DNA of 64,000 nt from Pleurodeles waltl (GCF_031143425.1 NC_090444.1:1536784782-1536848781); one strand, 5' to 3'; positions 34,057 through 47,634 are shown, counted from the stretch's first letter. The notes: a model not told the origin generated them from the letters alone. Numbers and translations are program-made.

Positions 34057-34845
34057 TTTGTCAATCAGGAGGTTCCTGTAAAGTGCAGAGTTGTCTCCAG
34101 GTGCTGCTGAGGTGCTGTGGCTTTGGCCCAGTAGGAGGTGGTGGCTGAAGATCCACGTCTTGGGTTGCTTTCTGAAGGCTTCTAGTGAGGGGGATGTGTG
34201 TAGGTGGAGGAGGAGGTTGTTCCAGGATCTAGCATTGAGTGTCCTTCAAGTCTTTCACGCCAGAAGAGGGGGGTGCGGGCTTGGGAGAGGGTCCGTTGGT
34301 GGAAAGTGGTCAGTTGGTGAAAAGTGAGTCGGCTGTTGTGATAGGTGGGCCTGGTGTCTTGGAGGGCCTTGCAAGCGTGGGTGAGGAGCTTGAAGAGACA
34401 TCTGTGCTGGACGGGGAGCCAGTGGAGAGCCTTGAGGTGGGGGTGATGGTAGTTCTTCTGGGGAGGTTGAAGATGAGTGTTGTTGTAGTGTTCTTAATTA
34501 TTTGAAGGTGGTTATTGAGCTGCTTAGTGGTTCTGACATACAATGCATTCCCTTAGTCTACATGGCTAGAGATGAGTGCCTGGGTGACTGTTTTTCTGGT
34601 GGAGAAAGGTATCCAATCGAAGATCTTGTGGAGCATGTGGAGGGTACGGAAGCAGGAGGAGGAGACAGCATTAATATGTTACTTTATGATGATTTCGGTT
34701 TCACAGATTATTCTGAGGTTGCGTGCGCGGTGGTTGGAGGTTGTGGGAGGGGGGTCAAGGGTTCTTGGCCACCATAAGGCATTCGAGGGGGGAAGCAGAA
34801 GAGGGGATTTCCCTGTTATTCATAAACTGATTGAGCAGAGCATTG
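34056..34845 (-). mobile_element. L2/CR1-like LINE 3' fragment
   Basis: Aligns with the 3' end of the full copy at 57.33-58.2 kb. Shared blocks include 'GACGGGGAGCCAGTGGAG', 'GCGTGGGTGAGGAGCTTGAA', 'GGTGGGCCTGGTGTCTTGGA' and 'TTGGCCACCAT'. The orientation is the same (minus), and the fragment carries only the RT C-terminal region and 3' end. It is 5'-truncated, as is usual for LINE copies. The tail side near 34056 reads TCAATCA, a remnant of the (TTGA)n tail. Confidence 0.8.
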
Positions 34846-37800
34846 TATAAAAGAAGCACTAGTGAGCCCATGTAGCTCATTGGAATTGACCTCTGTCTGT
34901 GGGTGGAGTAAACTCCTTTCCAGGGTGGTAAGAGGGCAGGTGAAACCCTCCAAAATTTGTACTGGTGTAAATAGGATTTAAATAAGAAACAATGTCCTCC
35001 TGATTGAGAAATAAAATAAGCAAAACCTAACCAAGTGCATTCACATTGGCTCAATTTTGTTTCCATACTTGAAAATTTACAGGTATATATGTTCACATGC
35101 GAAATGTAATGCTGATGTAATGTGGTATTTGATCTTTTTAAATTTCGGTTAATTCAGTGCCACCTCAGACACCTTCATATAAGACACTGAATGAATAAAA
35201 TGATACACACTGGGAGCTGCCACAGTGAGATATAGAAATACCACACTTATATGCAAGCTGTATTCTTCTATCTCATGGATGCCTTCTAGATTTTGAAGTG
35301 TTATAAATCTTTACTAATAAATGTTTTTTTTTTAAAGAAAAGAGGTAAATCTTTATTCTCAGGAAACATATTTGAATTGTCATTTACTGTTGTAGCGAGT
35401 TACAGAGGTTAAAGCCTAGTAATATATCAGCCTACTTCCAATTCACTTTTGTTAGGTGAATGGTTAAGAGTTTAAGATAGGTGTATCTTTGACTGCCAAC
35501 TACTGTAAGAAGCTGAAAGACATTGGCTAGGCAGCCCAATATCCCCCCCTTGTAGATACGTATGAAATATGCAAGAGGTTTTGAATCACAATCTTTTGAA
35601 CTCAGGCATAAGTGAAGATATTTTGTTATTCCAATATATAAATATTACATTACATTACTTGCATCTGAAAGTTTGGAGTGCAGTCTTCTTAATGCCTGCG
35701 AGGAGTGGCATTTTCTATGTTATTTATATGCCCAATATATATATTTTTATTTATTTCTCTTTAGGTCATTCCCTTCAGTCAATGACTGCATTGGCTCAGG
35801 ACCATTCAGCCATTTGCTTAAGATGTTGTCAATAACAAAAATATTTGAATGCATCTATTAGTGTTTGGAAGTATCCTTCCACCTCCACTGGACACCATGA
35901 AGAACTCTTTTACATCTGAAAATTGCAGTTAATCAACACACTTTTTGTCAGATTTAATTAGGTATGTTAGACATACATTTTTTCATAAACTCAGTAGCAG
36001 ACAGTTTTTTTATGCTTATGTGCAGCCCCTTCACCTCCACACCAACTGATTCATAATGAGGCAGGCATCTCAAAACTGCATTGTACTTACTATATTATTG
36101 TTTTATTGTTTGGTACTTGGTGGCCATCTTGTGTTAACTATATTTTAGATTTTGTTGTTTAGTAAAATGTACAGTAAATTATTTAACAGATATGTCATTG
36201 CAGAAATTCATTTAATATTAAGGTTTATCCCACCTTAGTAATCTTATTTGATATACATGTTAAGCGAATGCTACTTATACTTCTGAATAGGTGATACACG
36301 TACTCATGCAATTTTAATAGACATGAATGCTATGTTTACAGACTCCAATATGGAGGAACTTCCTTTCATGAAAGAAATGCCATTGTGTGCTCGGACATGA
36401 TTGTATGCTACAGTAACAATTACTTTCACTAGCATTCGGTTGACAAAAAAATATTTCCGTCACAGGTGAGGTTTGTGTACGACTGACCCAGAAAATTATG
36501 TTTGAACATTTTCACTCCGGCCACTAAAACGTTTGCAACCTTCTCGCCAAACATGAAATTATTATCCTATTATTTGATGGAGCTATGTTTTTTCCTTAAG
36601 TGCCACCTGTCAAGCTGTTATGAAAAGTAACACATGAAAATATGAAAATATTTAGTGTTATACACTGCTGCGTTTCTGTAATTTCCTTCTCCTCTCCTGT
36701 GACCCCCTTCTGTATCTCGCACCCCTCAAGTAAGCCTCATCCCTTGCAACATCAGTACAGCTCATGCGCACAAAGAAGAGCATTTTAATAGTCAACCGGG
36801 CTGCCTTTATTTTGTTAACAAAGGACTAGTGGCTTTGTCAATGCCTCTTTTCATAGGCGGCAAATGCAAGGACTTCAGTGCTTGTGCATTTTATATTTCT
36901 GAAATCACCCAAAAATGAGCAATATATGGGGTTCGCGTCTTCCTATCTAATTGACCTTGTTGTTTGGCGTTGCAAAGATTTAACACAAATTCAAGTGTTT
37001 GGGCTATTACATTCTTGCTGAGTGATTGAGAACTTAGTTTCTGTTACTAATTCGTCATAAATTCACCTTGCCTTTGTTGGAAGTAAAGAAAGATAAATTG
37101 AAGTCTGCATAAATTGACAGTCTTCCTTGCTCTAATGTAACTAGTTGTTATCGAAGAAAGTTGCATTTTTTTCTCCTATGGAATGCTATCTCTGGTCAAC
37201 ATAAAGGTGACGTGTCTATGATGTTTGTAACGTTCTAATTTACAAATTCGTTACAGTTTGTCATGCTCAAGCTCTCAGCACGAAGCTGAGGACGTCCTCA
37301 GCAGACGTGCTAAAGAATTGCTGAACATTTTACGCTGGATTTGTACCGCACAAGCTCACGCAGAGCTCGTGACTGGACCCCTTAGCTACTGATAATGTGC
37401 AGTACATAAAAAACTCAGAATATATCCTGGTTATTAACCTGGTGAATTGGGAGTTAGGCTTATCTCATTTAGAGCAGTCAATAAAGATTTCATTTCCATC
37501 CATAGTTAATTCGCATAGAATAAAAGCAGTACCAGACACTTTTGAAGTCAATGGAGCGGAGAATGAGGACTGGCTTTCATTTTTTTCACGTGTTTGGCTT
37601 TAAGATGCTTAAACAGGTTTCATTTGCGCCTTAAATCTAGACTACCTGGTTTTACCGACGTTGTTTTGTCTTGTACTTAACTTGGATGCATGGTGTGGTT
37701 CCTCTTGTTCAGAGCAATATTTCTTGCACACTTTTATCTTTACCCAATTCCACATTGTTCAGTGCTCTGTGCCGTGTGGTTCCTCCCCTTTTAAATCGTT

Positions 37801-39438
37801 TAATGTTTCATAGAAAGCTCAGTACTTCCTCAAAGCATTCCCTGACAGGTTCAGGTCTCACCAGTGTTGTGGATCATGGTTATTTCGAGGAGGCATTATT
37901 TTTTACTATTTTAAAGGTTTCATATTCACATATACTGAACTGCTAATGATTATGTAGGACATCTATAGGTAAGCTCCAAAGAAAATTGAATGAAAAAAGA
38001 ATGAGGCCTGTTGCTCGTGTTTTTGAGAATTAGGGATGAGAAAGCCAAGGCAGCTCCTCCATGAGAGAGGAGGAGTGTTACCCCGCTGGAAAACAGAGTG
38101 TCAGGACGGGGTGGGGTAATTGCTGCTGAGGGGCAGCAGGGAGCTGTGCACTATGTTTAAATGCTCATGTCCCTATGGCCAGCCGTCTTGGGACAGTCAG
38201 CCTGACATGCACACTTTAAACTTCTCTAACCCAGCTGTCTTAAGACCGTATTTTTGCATTTTTGGGGAATTTATGTTTTGAACTTTTTGAAGTGAGGAAT
38301 AATGTTTGTTGGGCTAAACAAAAAGGTTTAGAATTGTAATATATTGTTGTTTATTGCCGAAACAGTTATGTGAATGTATGCATGATGTGTATAGAGTCTA
38401 ATGTTCTACATCACATTTTAAATATGTTACATGTTTTATATTTGTTTCACAAAATGACTCAAGCGTTAATTATTTGTGGTATTATAACTTCGATGTTGTC
38501 ATTTAATATGATATGTATACAGTTTTCTCAGTGTAGTTTATATATTTATGTTTTTTAGTTTGTTATCTAACAGATTTTTTTATTGAGTGCTAGGACAAGC
38601 GGTTTCCAAAAAAGTTGGTTGTTTAAAAAAGAATACTAAAACGTATATAAACATGTTCTAATTCTATATTATTGAGTTATTGTAAATTACTTTTTAGATG
38701 TTACAGTTAAGATTGTAGGTGTACTGTGTTTTTAATTTTGTGTATTTTCTTGGTTTGGAGCTCCTGGTTAGATTAATCTGGAGTTTATCAATTTTAAATA
38801 ATCTAGGACTTGGAAATGACCAAATAGATTTACTTTGTTTGAGTTTATGCCACACATGTTTTTCAGTTTAATTTGAATTCTTAGATTGTAAAGTTTGGGC
38901 TAGAGATTGTTTCTCTCTGTTTATGTGGTAGCTGTATTCCTTTTGTGATATCATGTAACTTTGTTAAGAGTAGGGTGGGGCCTCCTTGTGTATCCTGGAA
39001 GGCGTTATACCACTCTTCAGTTTGTTTGTTTCCGCTTCTTTGTTAAGGGTGGTGTTAAAGACTTTGCACCACCTTTGCCATGACCTGTGTATGCATCCAC
39101 CCCAGATGTCTTTAAAATAGTCAAAGAATAGGATTGCCTTTTATTCATTAGCTTTATATTACGAGGGCTCAAGAAGTAGATCACAGTGGTCCACTACTTC
39201 ATTAGCAGAGACAAAGGCGGGTGTGATCAGCTTTTTAAAATTGAAACACAAACTGACTGCTAGCAGTACACCATAGTTGGAGTTGGTTTTGGAGATGTTG
39301 CCTAATTCTTTTGTTGAAATGGAAGTAACACTGATTTACCCAGGTTTCTATGTAATATTTTAGGATTATGTGCATCATTGCATGTTTCAAATGAGTATGA
39401 TTTTCTTTGTAGAATAGCTGATAGTTATTGGCTAATAG
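34846..39438. other. No gene recognised
   Basis: AT-rich, without a convincing open frame. A 12-base copy of CCTCCTGATTGA at about 34998-35009 is the inverse of TCAATCAGGAGG at 34057-34068. The stretch 38030-38240 is a GC-richer patch with small inverted repeats (GGCAGCTCCTCC...GAGGAGGAG) that may be an unrecognised repeat. Confidence 0.35.
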
Positions 39439-39443
39439 GTGAA

Positions 39444-41535
39444 TGTTAGACCTGACAGCCTTAGGGTGGTTACTGCTAACCAGTGCTAAAGTGCATATGC
39501 CCTCTCCCTTTAAACATGGTAACATTGGATCATACCCAACTGGACTATTTAATTTACTTATAAGTACCTAGTGGAGTGCACTATATGTGCCCAGGGCCTG
39601 TAGATTAAATGCTACTAGTGGGCCTGCAGTACTGATTGTGCCAACCACTTAAGTAGCCCCTTAACCTTGTCTCAGGCCGGCCACTGCAAGGCCTGTGTGT
39701 GCAGTTTCACTGTCAATTCGATTTGGCATTCAAAAGTACTTGCCAAGCCTAAAACTCCCCTTTTTCTACATATAAGACAACCCTAAGGCATGCCCTAAGT
39801 AACTCATAGGGCAGGGTGCTGTGTAAGCAAAAGTCAGGACATGTACGTATGTAGTTTACATGTACTGGTAGTTTCAAAATCCTGAATTCTTTTTTACACT
39901 GCAGTGAGGCCTGCTCCCTTCATAAGCTAGTATTGGGGCTGCCCTCATTCATTGTTTGAGTGGTAGCTGCTGATCTGAAAGGAATAGAAAGGTCATATTT
40001 AGTATGGTCAGAATGGTGATATAAATCCTGCTAACTGGTGAAGTTGGATTTAATATTACTATTTTAGAAATGCCACTTTTAGAAAGTGAGCATTTCTCTG
40101 CACTTAAATCTTTCTGTGCCTTCCAATCAACGTCTAGCTGGGTTTAGTTGACAGCTCCTTGTGCATTCACCCAGACACACCCCAAACACAGGATACTCAG
40201 CCTCACTCATACATCTGCATTTTGAATGGGTCTTCCTGGGCTGGGAAGGTGGAGGGCCTGCCTTCACACAAAGAACTACCACACTCCTTACTGGGACCCT
40301 GGCAGACAGGATTGAACCAAAAGGGGACCTGGTGCACTTCTAAGCCACTCTTTTAAGTCTCCCCCACTTCAAAGGCACATTTGGGTATATAAACAGGGCC
40401 TCTGCTCCTACCAACTCAGACACTTCCTGGAGAAGAAACTTGAACCAGAACCTGCATCCTGCCAAGAAGAACTGCCTGGCTGCCCAAAGGACTCACCTGT
40501 CTGCTTTCTGTGAAGGGCTACTGCCTCCTTGCTGTTGCCCTGCTGCCTTGCTGCTCTCTGGCTGTGGTGAAGTGCTCTTCAAGGGCCTGGATAGAGCTTG
40601 CCTCCTGTTCCCTGAAGTCTCAGGACCAAAAAGACTTCATCTCTACAAGAAGGACTCCTTGTGCGGTGAAATACGACACACTGCCTGCCAGAAACACAGC
40701 ACAAACTGCACCCCGGTGAAAATTTCACTGCACGCCGAACTGGAACGACACAGCCCGACTTCACAATGAGAAGATAACCGCAGCACCAGCGTTGCGACCA
40801 GAAATTTGACGCACGGCCCACTGGATCGACGCACAGCCGAGCCGGAACGATGCAGCCTGACTTCCAGAGAGGAATCGACGCAGCACCTGCCGTGCGGTAG
40901 AAAATTTGACGCAACGCCCACCAGATCGGCACAGCTCCTGTGACTTGGTCCTGCCAGCGAAGGAAATCCATGCATCATCCCCAGGCTATCTGTAAACCCC
41001 GTAACCCAAAGAAGATCCACGACCGAGTGCCAGAAATCGACGCACAGCCGTCCCTGTGTGAAAACTAAACGACGCATCGTCGTGTGTGGCCCGAGAAATC
41101 GACACACATCCCGCTTTTTTTCCACACATCTCCTCCTCTGCGGTTCTTTGCAGAAATTTTTCACGTGAACCAGGTACTTTGTGCTTGAAAGAGACCTTGT
41201 TTGTTTTTAAAAAGACTTAAGACACTTTATATCACTCTTCAGTGATATCTCAACATATACTTAAGGCATTTCAATCATTTTGACTTGCATTTATCCAGAT
41301 AAATATTACATATTTTTCTAAACACTGTGTGGTGTATTTGTGTGGTGCTATATTGTGATATTATATGATTTATTGCACCAACACTTTACACATTACCTTC
41401 TAAGTTAAGCCTGACTGCTCAGTGCCAAGCTACCAGAGGGTAGGCACAGGATAATTTGGATTGTGTGTAACTTACCCTAACTAGAGTGAGGGTCCTTGCT
41501 TGGACAGACTGCCACCCATCACCCCATTTCTAACA
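39444..41535 (-). mobile_element. LTR-family copy 2: complete solo-LTR-like insertion
   Basis: On the plus strand it begins TGTTAGACCTG and ends CATTTCTAACA, giving TGTTAGA...TCTAACA inverted ends with TG...CA. The flanks are GTGAA at 39439-39443 and GTGAA at 41536-41540, an exact 5-bp target duplication typical of LTR retroelement integrase. Length 2,092 bp. Read on the minus strand it matches the order of blocks in copies 1 and 3. No gag, pol or internal LTR pair was seen. It contains a stretch (about 40730-41150) of recurring 'CGACGCA' and 'AAATCGACGCACAGCC' phrases. Confidence 0.85.
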
Positions 41536-41540
41536 GTGAA

Positions 41541-41770
41541 TAACAGATATAAATTCATGGCATGCTAGTTTGTTTGTTTCAAGGGACAAACACCAAGGAA
41601 ATGTTATGATTGTGATACTATTGATGTATTGTGTAAATGTGGCAAAAAGAGGGAGCACTGATTCAAATGTTGCATCTATTTGCCAAATGGGAGATTATGT
41701 TAAGGTTAATAGTGTTAGTAGTGTAGATAATAAATTCTTATCAGATACATGTCACAGTAAGATTGGGTAA
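41541..41770 (+). pseudogene. Possible gag-like fragment with Cys-rich motif
   Basis: One frame has KCYDCD and, a few residues later, CKCGKK..EH followed by a stop and KCC, loosely like tandem CCHC knuckles of a retroelement gag. The spacing is imperfect and there is no other supporting domain nearby, so this may be chance. Confidence 0.2.
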
Positions 41771-44700
41771 AATGTTTATTTTATTTGCTGTGGTTTGCCT
41801 CTCTGCACTCCTGAATATTAGTCTAATTTTGGGGGATTATGCCATTTGTCCAAACACTCTGGTACTAGGGTATGCTCTTTAATTACTGTCTCAGTAGAAG
41901 CCACAGAGCATGTAGATGTCTCAATTACATCCTGCGACATGTTTCTAATTTCAATTTACTCTAAAGAAGGTAGATGTTTGGGGTCTCTCACGTGAAAGCC
42001 AACAATATTCAAAAAAATGTCAAATCCTTACCAATTAATAAAAAAACATAATGCATTGTGTCACAATTACCTTGCAATGTAAATCTCTAGAGCAAAGTAC
42101 ATTTTTTGTGAAATTAGATAATTATACCATTCTCCATTTCAGTTTATGTTGATCTGATAATGTATATATGAACTGGAATAGAAAAACAAAAGCTTTGTAA
42201 TATGACCTTGAGGATAATGATACAGAACTAAGTGTAGGTAGTCAACAGAGACTGTATTGGGTTGAAATGCCAAACAAAGAGATGCACAAAGGTTAATTGG
42301 TTTTGCTAAAGGATAGCTCACCTTTGGCAGCACAATCTGAAAAGCAAGGCAAACCTACCCCTAAACCATGGTTAAATTGGCTAATCCCCAATGTGCAGAT
42401 TTAGCTTTCCAGGAAAGACATATTTCAAAGTGTATGAAAATACACCCTCTGCATAGAAAGCTAAATTTCACCTGTAGGCTGCTACACTTATTGTATCCTT
42501 TTATGAGGTTGACAAAGAACACATGGCTTCAGACCTATATGTGTAGCCTGACTCCTGCAGCTTTTATACATATGGGTAGACCTGTCAAAATTTGACAGGA
42601 GGGAAAACATATTTTTAAATAATGGTTAAGTTATCTCTAAGTAGGACTTGTACCCCACAGGGTAGGGTGTCTGGTATTCAGAAAAAGAAAATGTACCAAC
42701 CTAATATTTGTATGCTCCATCAGTAACAACACTTCAAAATTTATTTTCACCACTAGGGCTGTAGCTGGTTGTATGCCTGTCTAAAACTGGCCTGTCAGTC
42801 ATTCTGTGATGAGTTGTGAAATACTGTTCGCAGAGCAGAGACATTGGCTTAGGTCTGGAAGGATGGCTTAGGAGAGAAAGGTGACTCAGTTTAACCTAAG
42901 CAGGGTTGTTTAGGCGTGTCCAGGGATTTCATGAAATTAAAAGGGACTGGGGGAGGGAGATCTGTACTTTTCTTTTATTTAGTGATAAAACACACCTGGA
43001 AAAGGGAGTCCTTTGACCCCAAAACACATTTTGGCACCCTGACTTTAATCTCAATGGCAATGGGGCTGGCCAAGAACCAGTCTGGATTGGTTGAGTGAGC
43101 AGTCATTTCTCATTATCTTAATCACATGCCCAAGTCTGCCACATTATATTAACCAAACAAGGACAACCCTATATGCCCACAGGGCCTGGGGAAATTCAAT
43201 ATAATAATAAAACAGTAATCCTGTGGGACTCAATCCATGAATACCTACAGCGTAACTTCAAGGTATTCAGTTGAACTGTATGAAGAATATTGTTATGTTG
43301 GTATATAATAATACAAACATTAGCCAAGAAACAACAGTTTACTCCTTGGTAGAAATGATATTGCCCTTCATATAAGATACATACAAACAAGGTGTAAACT
43401 GAACAGTCAAAAAGTGCAGACAATGCAGTACAGGTGTAGTTGAATATATACAAGAGTGATATAAACTGTACATTTCTTTGGTTATCAAGAGTTTGGAACA
43501 GTTTGGGTTAAAGGATTACATTATTTCATATAGAACATCCATGTGATTCTGTAACCAAGGAATGGGATTTTTAAGTTTTCACCCATTCTCAATTGTAGGT
43601 TCTCATCAGGACCAATGTCATATTTCTTAAGCACATAGGGCATTGGTAAGTATCTATACAAACAGTCACAAAAAACCTCCACAGGGACATTTCTCTCCAG
43701 AAGTTAGTTTTAGAAGGTTGCTGTAGTCTTGTTTACTTTGCTGAAGCACATCAATTCATTCTCAGCACATGAATTTCACAAAGTAATTGACATTTTCTTT
43801 ATATATTTATGCAATGTTCCCAAACACTTCATATGTATGACAAGTTCGAATAATAAAGGCCTAGTCTACCTTCAAAGACTAGTTCCTAGTGAAGCCCAGG
43901 GAGGGCCCACTCCTTTTACGAATCTCATGATATGGCACAATGGTATCATGGTCAGATTAATGTTCGACATAAACATCTAATTAAAAACGTTATTTAAAAA
44001 CAACCATCCATTCAAGTTAATGTTAGAGAATCTACCACTAACTGGACATTACATTTATCAATTATATTTATTGCACAATGTTTGTGCCAGACAGTGATTT
44101 ATGGCTAATATTGTAACACAGAAACAATCAAAAAACCATTAATTGATACACATTTAGACAGTGGAAAACCTGAGAGCAGAACATTGGGTCTAAAAGCTCT
44201 AAAACTATTGACAATCTTCAGTCTGGACCTGAAAGGCCATCCTTCTCAGAAACATTCTGAAAGGTGTTTTTAAGGAATGTTTTAAGTACATTTTGAATTA
44301 TGCTCTTTGTAAGCAAATAGAACCAATGCATGAGAACTAGAAGCATGAAAACTTGATGGTACCTGCTTATGTACCCAGCCTTCATCAACATCCCTCTGTT
44401 CATCCCAGTTTCTAATCTGAATACACCCATTATGCAAAACTGGCCACACTAAAGACGCCTAACACTCTTCCGCTCTCCTCCACCCATGAACGATATTTTA
44501 AGTAAATGCACATGCAAGCACCTTAAAGTAGTCTAGTCAGAATGTGAAATTTCTGGCAAGCTAGAGAACACTTCTTAAATGAAGAAATGAATCAGTAGAT
44601 GATGTGCAATGATTAACTGCATTGTAGCTTGCGTGTTGCCGCAGTGAAAATTAGACACCTACTCAGCATAATCTGTTCACATTTCTCTGTCCTAAAACAT

Positions 44701-45779
44701 AACATGGTTTGGGAATCTCTCTCATACTTCCATCTGTTTCTTTCTCTATTAACCAATGTAACCTGGATTGAATCTTCACCTCAAGGACTGTGAGTGAAGG
44801 CTTAACACATTTGTTAAGGGTATACGGCAAACACCAATTAACTCACTGTGAGATTTTATGCAATGAAGATTTTTAAAATGCATGCCATGTTTATACATTA
44901 AAGCTTACCTCAAATCTATTGGACGTTTAGGGGTAGATTTACTAAATAAAATAGTTCAACACGTTCAGCAACCATACTTTGTGCTAGGAGGCGAGAGAGC
45001 CATATCTACTAAGATAGTAGGTAATAGGTCTACGAAAAAAAGCTATGTTTTAGGAATGAGGCTTCACTCCATAAAAGATACTAGTGCAGTCTGAGTCCTG
45101 GGCAATGAAATGCAACAAATCTACAGTTTTGGCAAATTCTCGGATGTAGCTATTAGAGACAGTGAAAAAGCCAACGGAAAACTGCCCACGCAGGACTGCA
45201 TGTAATGAAGCCACTGACCAAAGATTGCTGCAGTGACATATTTTAGCTATTAAATATCCTTTCATTATTACTTTGTCTTTTCTTTCCTTTTATTACTAAG
45301 TATTGCTTTTGATTTTGTTGAGATACTTCTGAATCTTTCTTTATGGACTTACTAATGCTTTGTATTTCGATTTTGTCGAGCCACTTCTGTAGCATAAGGA
45401 TAGAGCTATAGCTCTGTTCTTTGTTGATTATAATGCTACAGTTTGCTTATTTAATGTGTTGCGACTTCTCAATCCTGTAGAAAAATGCATGTTGTGGCTA
45501 GAAGTACTTCTTCCAGCATCAGTGAAAACTAGATATGATTCCCTACACATCAAGATGATTAGCACTTTATTTCAGATACCTTTATTGATAGATTGAAAGC
45601 ATTTTATATATTTGAGGAGTCAGTAAATAATATATTGCCACTTACAAAATGCATAGAAAGGCGGGGGTCTATGAATAGTCTTTTCTTAAGGTGGAATTAA
45701 TTAATTTTGTAATGCCTTTTATTATTCACACAAATACATTTGAATTTGAATCTACTAAGATGTGGCACTGCTGTACTCA
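41771..45779. other. No gene recognised
   Basis: Only short chance open frames. 42300-43100 has the composition of decayed LTR sequence, but ends and duplications could not be found. Confidence 0.35.
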
Positions 45780-45794
45780 TCCCCACTGTTGGTG

Positions 45795-45950
45795 CACCAA
45801 CAGGCTGGCTAATGTTCACCGGCACTTTTTTATTTTGAGAGGGAGAGTATCGGCACATTTCAAGAAAAACGTAATACTTTTAATAGGAGAGTACCGGCAC
45901 TTCTCAGGAACAAGCAGGAACTCTGGCACAGAGTACCGGCACTTTAATTT
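45795..45950. repeat. Short GAGAGTACCGGCAC-type repeats
   Basis: Four loose copies of a GAGAGTA(C/T)CGGCACTT-like phrase (about 45816, 45839, 45890, 45930), spaced about 25-50 bases apart. Probably a remnant of a dispersed repeat; its type is not known to me. Confidence 0.5.
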
Positions 45951-45967
45951 TTCCATTTCAAGCACTG

Positions 45968-46407
45968 CTCCGATTACTTAAACAGTGGGTATTTACTATT
46001 GCCTAATTCTAAAAAAAAAAATAAGATGCAGGAAAACAAGGCAACCTTGTTCCAAATGAAAACGTGGCGAGTACAACACGAGGAAAGCAATGCTTCCTTG
46101 TTTTCCTGCATCTTTGCATACTGAGGGAGCAGTTCCATACCGGGGCCGTAGCTCCAACTACCACTCTTTCTATAGTAAACCGCAAGCCAAATTGCCTTCG
46201 TCGATAAGAGACAGGAATGACCCATCTGAAGAAGTACGTTAGTCTGCATATACCCCATACGAATATTCATATTCAATAGTGTTGAAAATAGTATTTTTTT
46301 AATGGTAATCGTAGTACCATATATGACATCCACATATTTGATGTTAGTTCTTATTTTGTTTTTTAGAATTAGGCAATAGTAAATACCCACTGTTTAAGCA
46401 ATCGGAG
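45968..46407. repeat. Foldback element with 58-bp inverted arms
   Basis: Left arm 45968-46025 and right arm 46350-46407 are inverted copies, 56 of 58 bases pairing (CTCCGATTACTTAAACAGTG on the left). Inside the left side is a second hairpin whose arms (GATGCAGGAAAACAAGG and complement) lie at about 46025-46041 and 46095-46111. Total length 440 bp; no open frame crosses it. No target duplication was clear. Confidence 0.85.
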
Positions 46408-47126
46408 TTTTGGTATTGGTATGTCAAACAACAACCAAATCGTTTCCGGGTTTACCTCAAACGTGATTTCCGGTTCACAGCTCCGTGCTTCTAATCTACA
46501 AAATCGCATGGCCTGAATTTGAATATTAGAGAATCGGCTATGCAATAGGTGTATACCAGTATTTCTGCTCATGTAATTGCTTCATTAATCAATGATTTAC
46601 AGCTAGTAGATTTTCAACGAAAAGAAAGAGCTTTGCGATTATGTTCCATTGCAATCTTTAATTACTTTCCACACATGGAAGTCAAAGGGCAAAACTACTG
46701 TACTATAATACTAACGTGTTCATGGAACTAGTATTTTCAAACTCATTTTTGATTGAGACTACAACTTTGCACCCACGTATTAATTAATTCAATGAAAATA
46801 TGTCAGCTCTTCAGATTGTTGCAAACCATTCAGAAGGGATACGTTAATGTTCCTGCCCAGAAGCAAGGATATTGAAATCAAGCCAAAAGACAAGAAGAGA
46901 TTCACTTTATGCAGACTGTATAAAAAAAACAAGTAGAGATGAATTCAATTATTAGTTTTATATTGTGAATGAATGAACAGTGCATTTATTAAGAGCATAT
47001 AAACTTTTAAAAGAAATGTCCAGTTACTTCTAAAATTACTCTGCCCAAAACAGAAGCAAGACATTGTGGCAGAAACCTGGTAGGGTGAAGAGACAGCACA
47101 CAGAAGGATAGAGAACGAACATCTAA

Positions 47127-47634
47127 GAGCCTGATTACGACTTTGGCGGTCCCACCACGAGACCGCCAAAGCCACAGAGGAAACCACGACCATGACAATG
47201 ACGTCTCCCCCTGAATTTATTACAATGTTCCCGTCAAGCTGACCGGCAGGAACATTGTAATACATGTTCCCACCTGCCTGACCGGTGGGAACATTCAAGT
47301 CCCTTAAGGAAGCTGAGGCCGATATCGTAGCACTCCAGCACCTTTGGAATGCGCACTGTGCACATTCTGACGATGCTGGGCAGGGGCCCCCCTATGGCCC
47401 TCTGCACTGGCTTTCCACCAGCCTTTCCATGGTGGTTCCCACCAAGGAGGCTTGCGGAAAGTTGGGTTATAATCAGCCAAGTGGGCTGAGTCCAGTGCTG
47501 CTGTGGCTGGTTACAACTCTGTCACCAGGTTGTGAACCATGTTCACGGCGGGGATGGTGGCCCCCTGGTGGCAGTTGTCTGACAGTCACTGCGAGACTGG
47601 CAGTCCTGAGACCGCCAGCCTCCTAATGTGGCTG
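47127..47634. mobile_element. GGCGG-type inverted-repeat element (Harbinger-like)
   Basis: Left end GAGCCTGATTACGACTTTGG; complement of the right end CAGCCACATTAGGAGGCTGG; both are followed by CGGTC. TAA flanks both sides (47124-47126 and 47635-47637). Internal inverted repeats include TTTGGCGGTC...GACCGCCAAAG and paired GGAACATT motifs. Non-coding; same style as the elements at 2058 and 4246. Confidence 0.7.
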
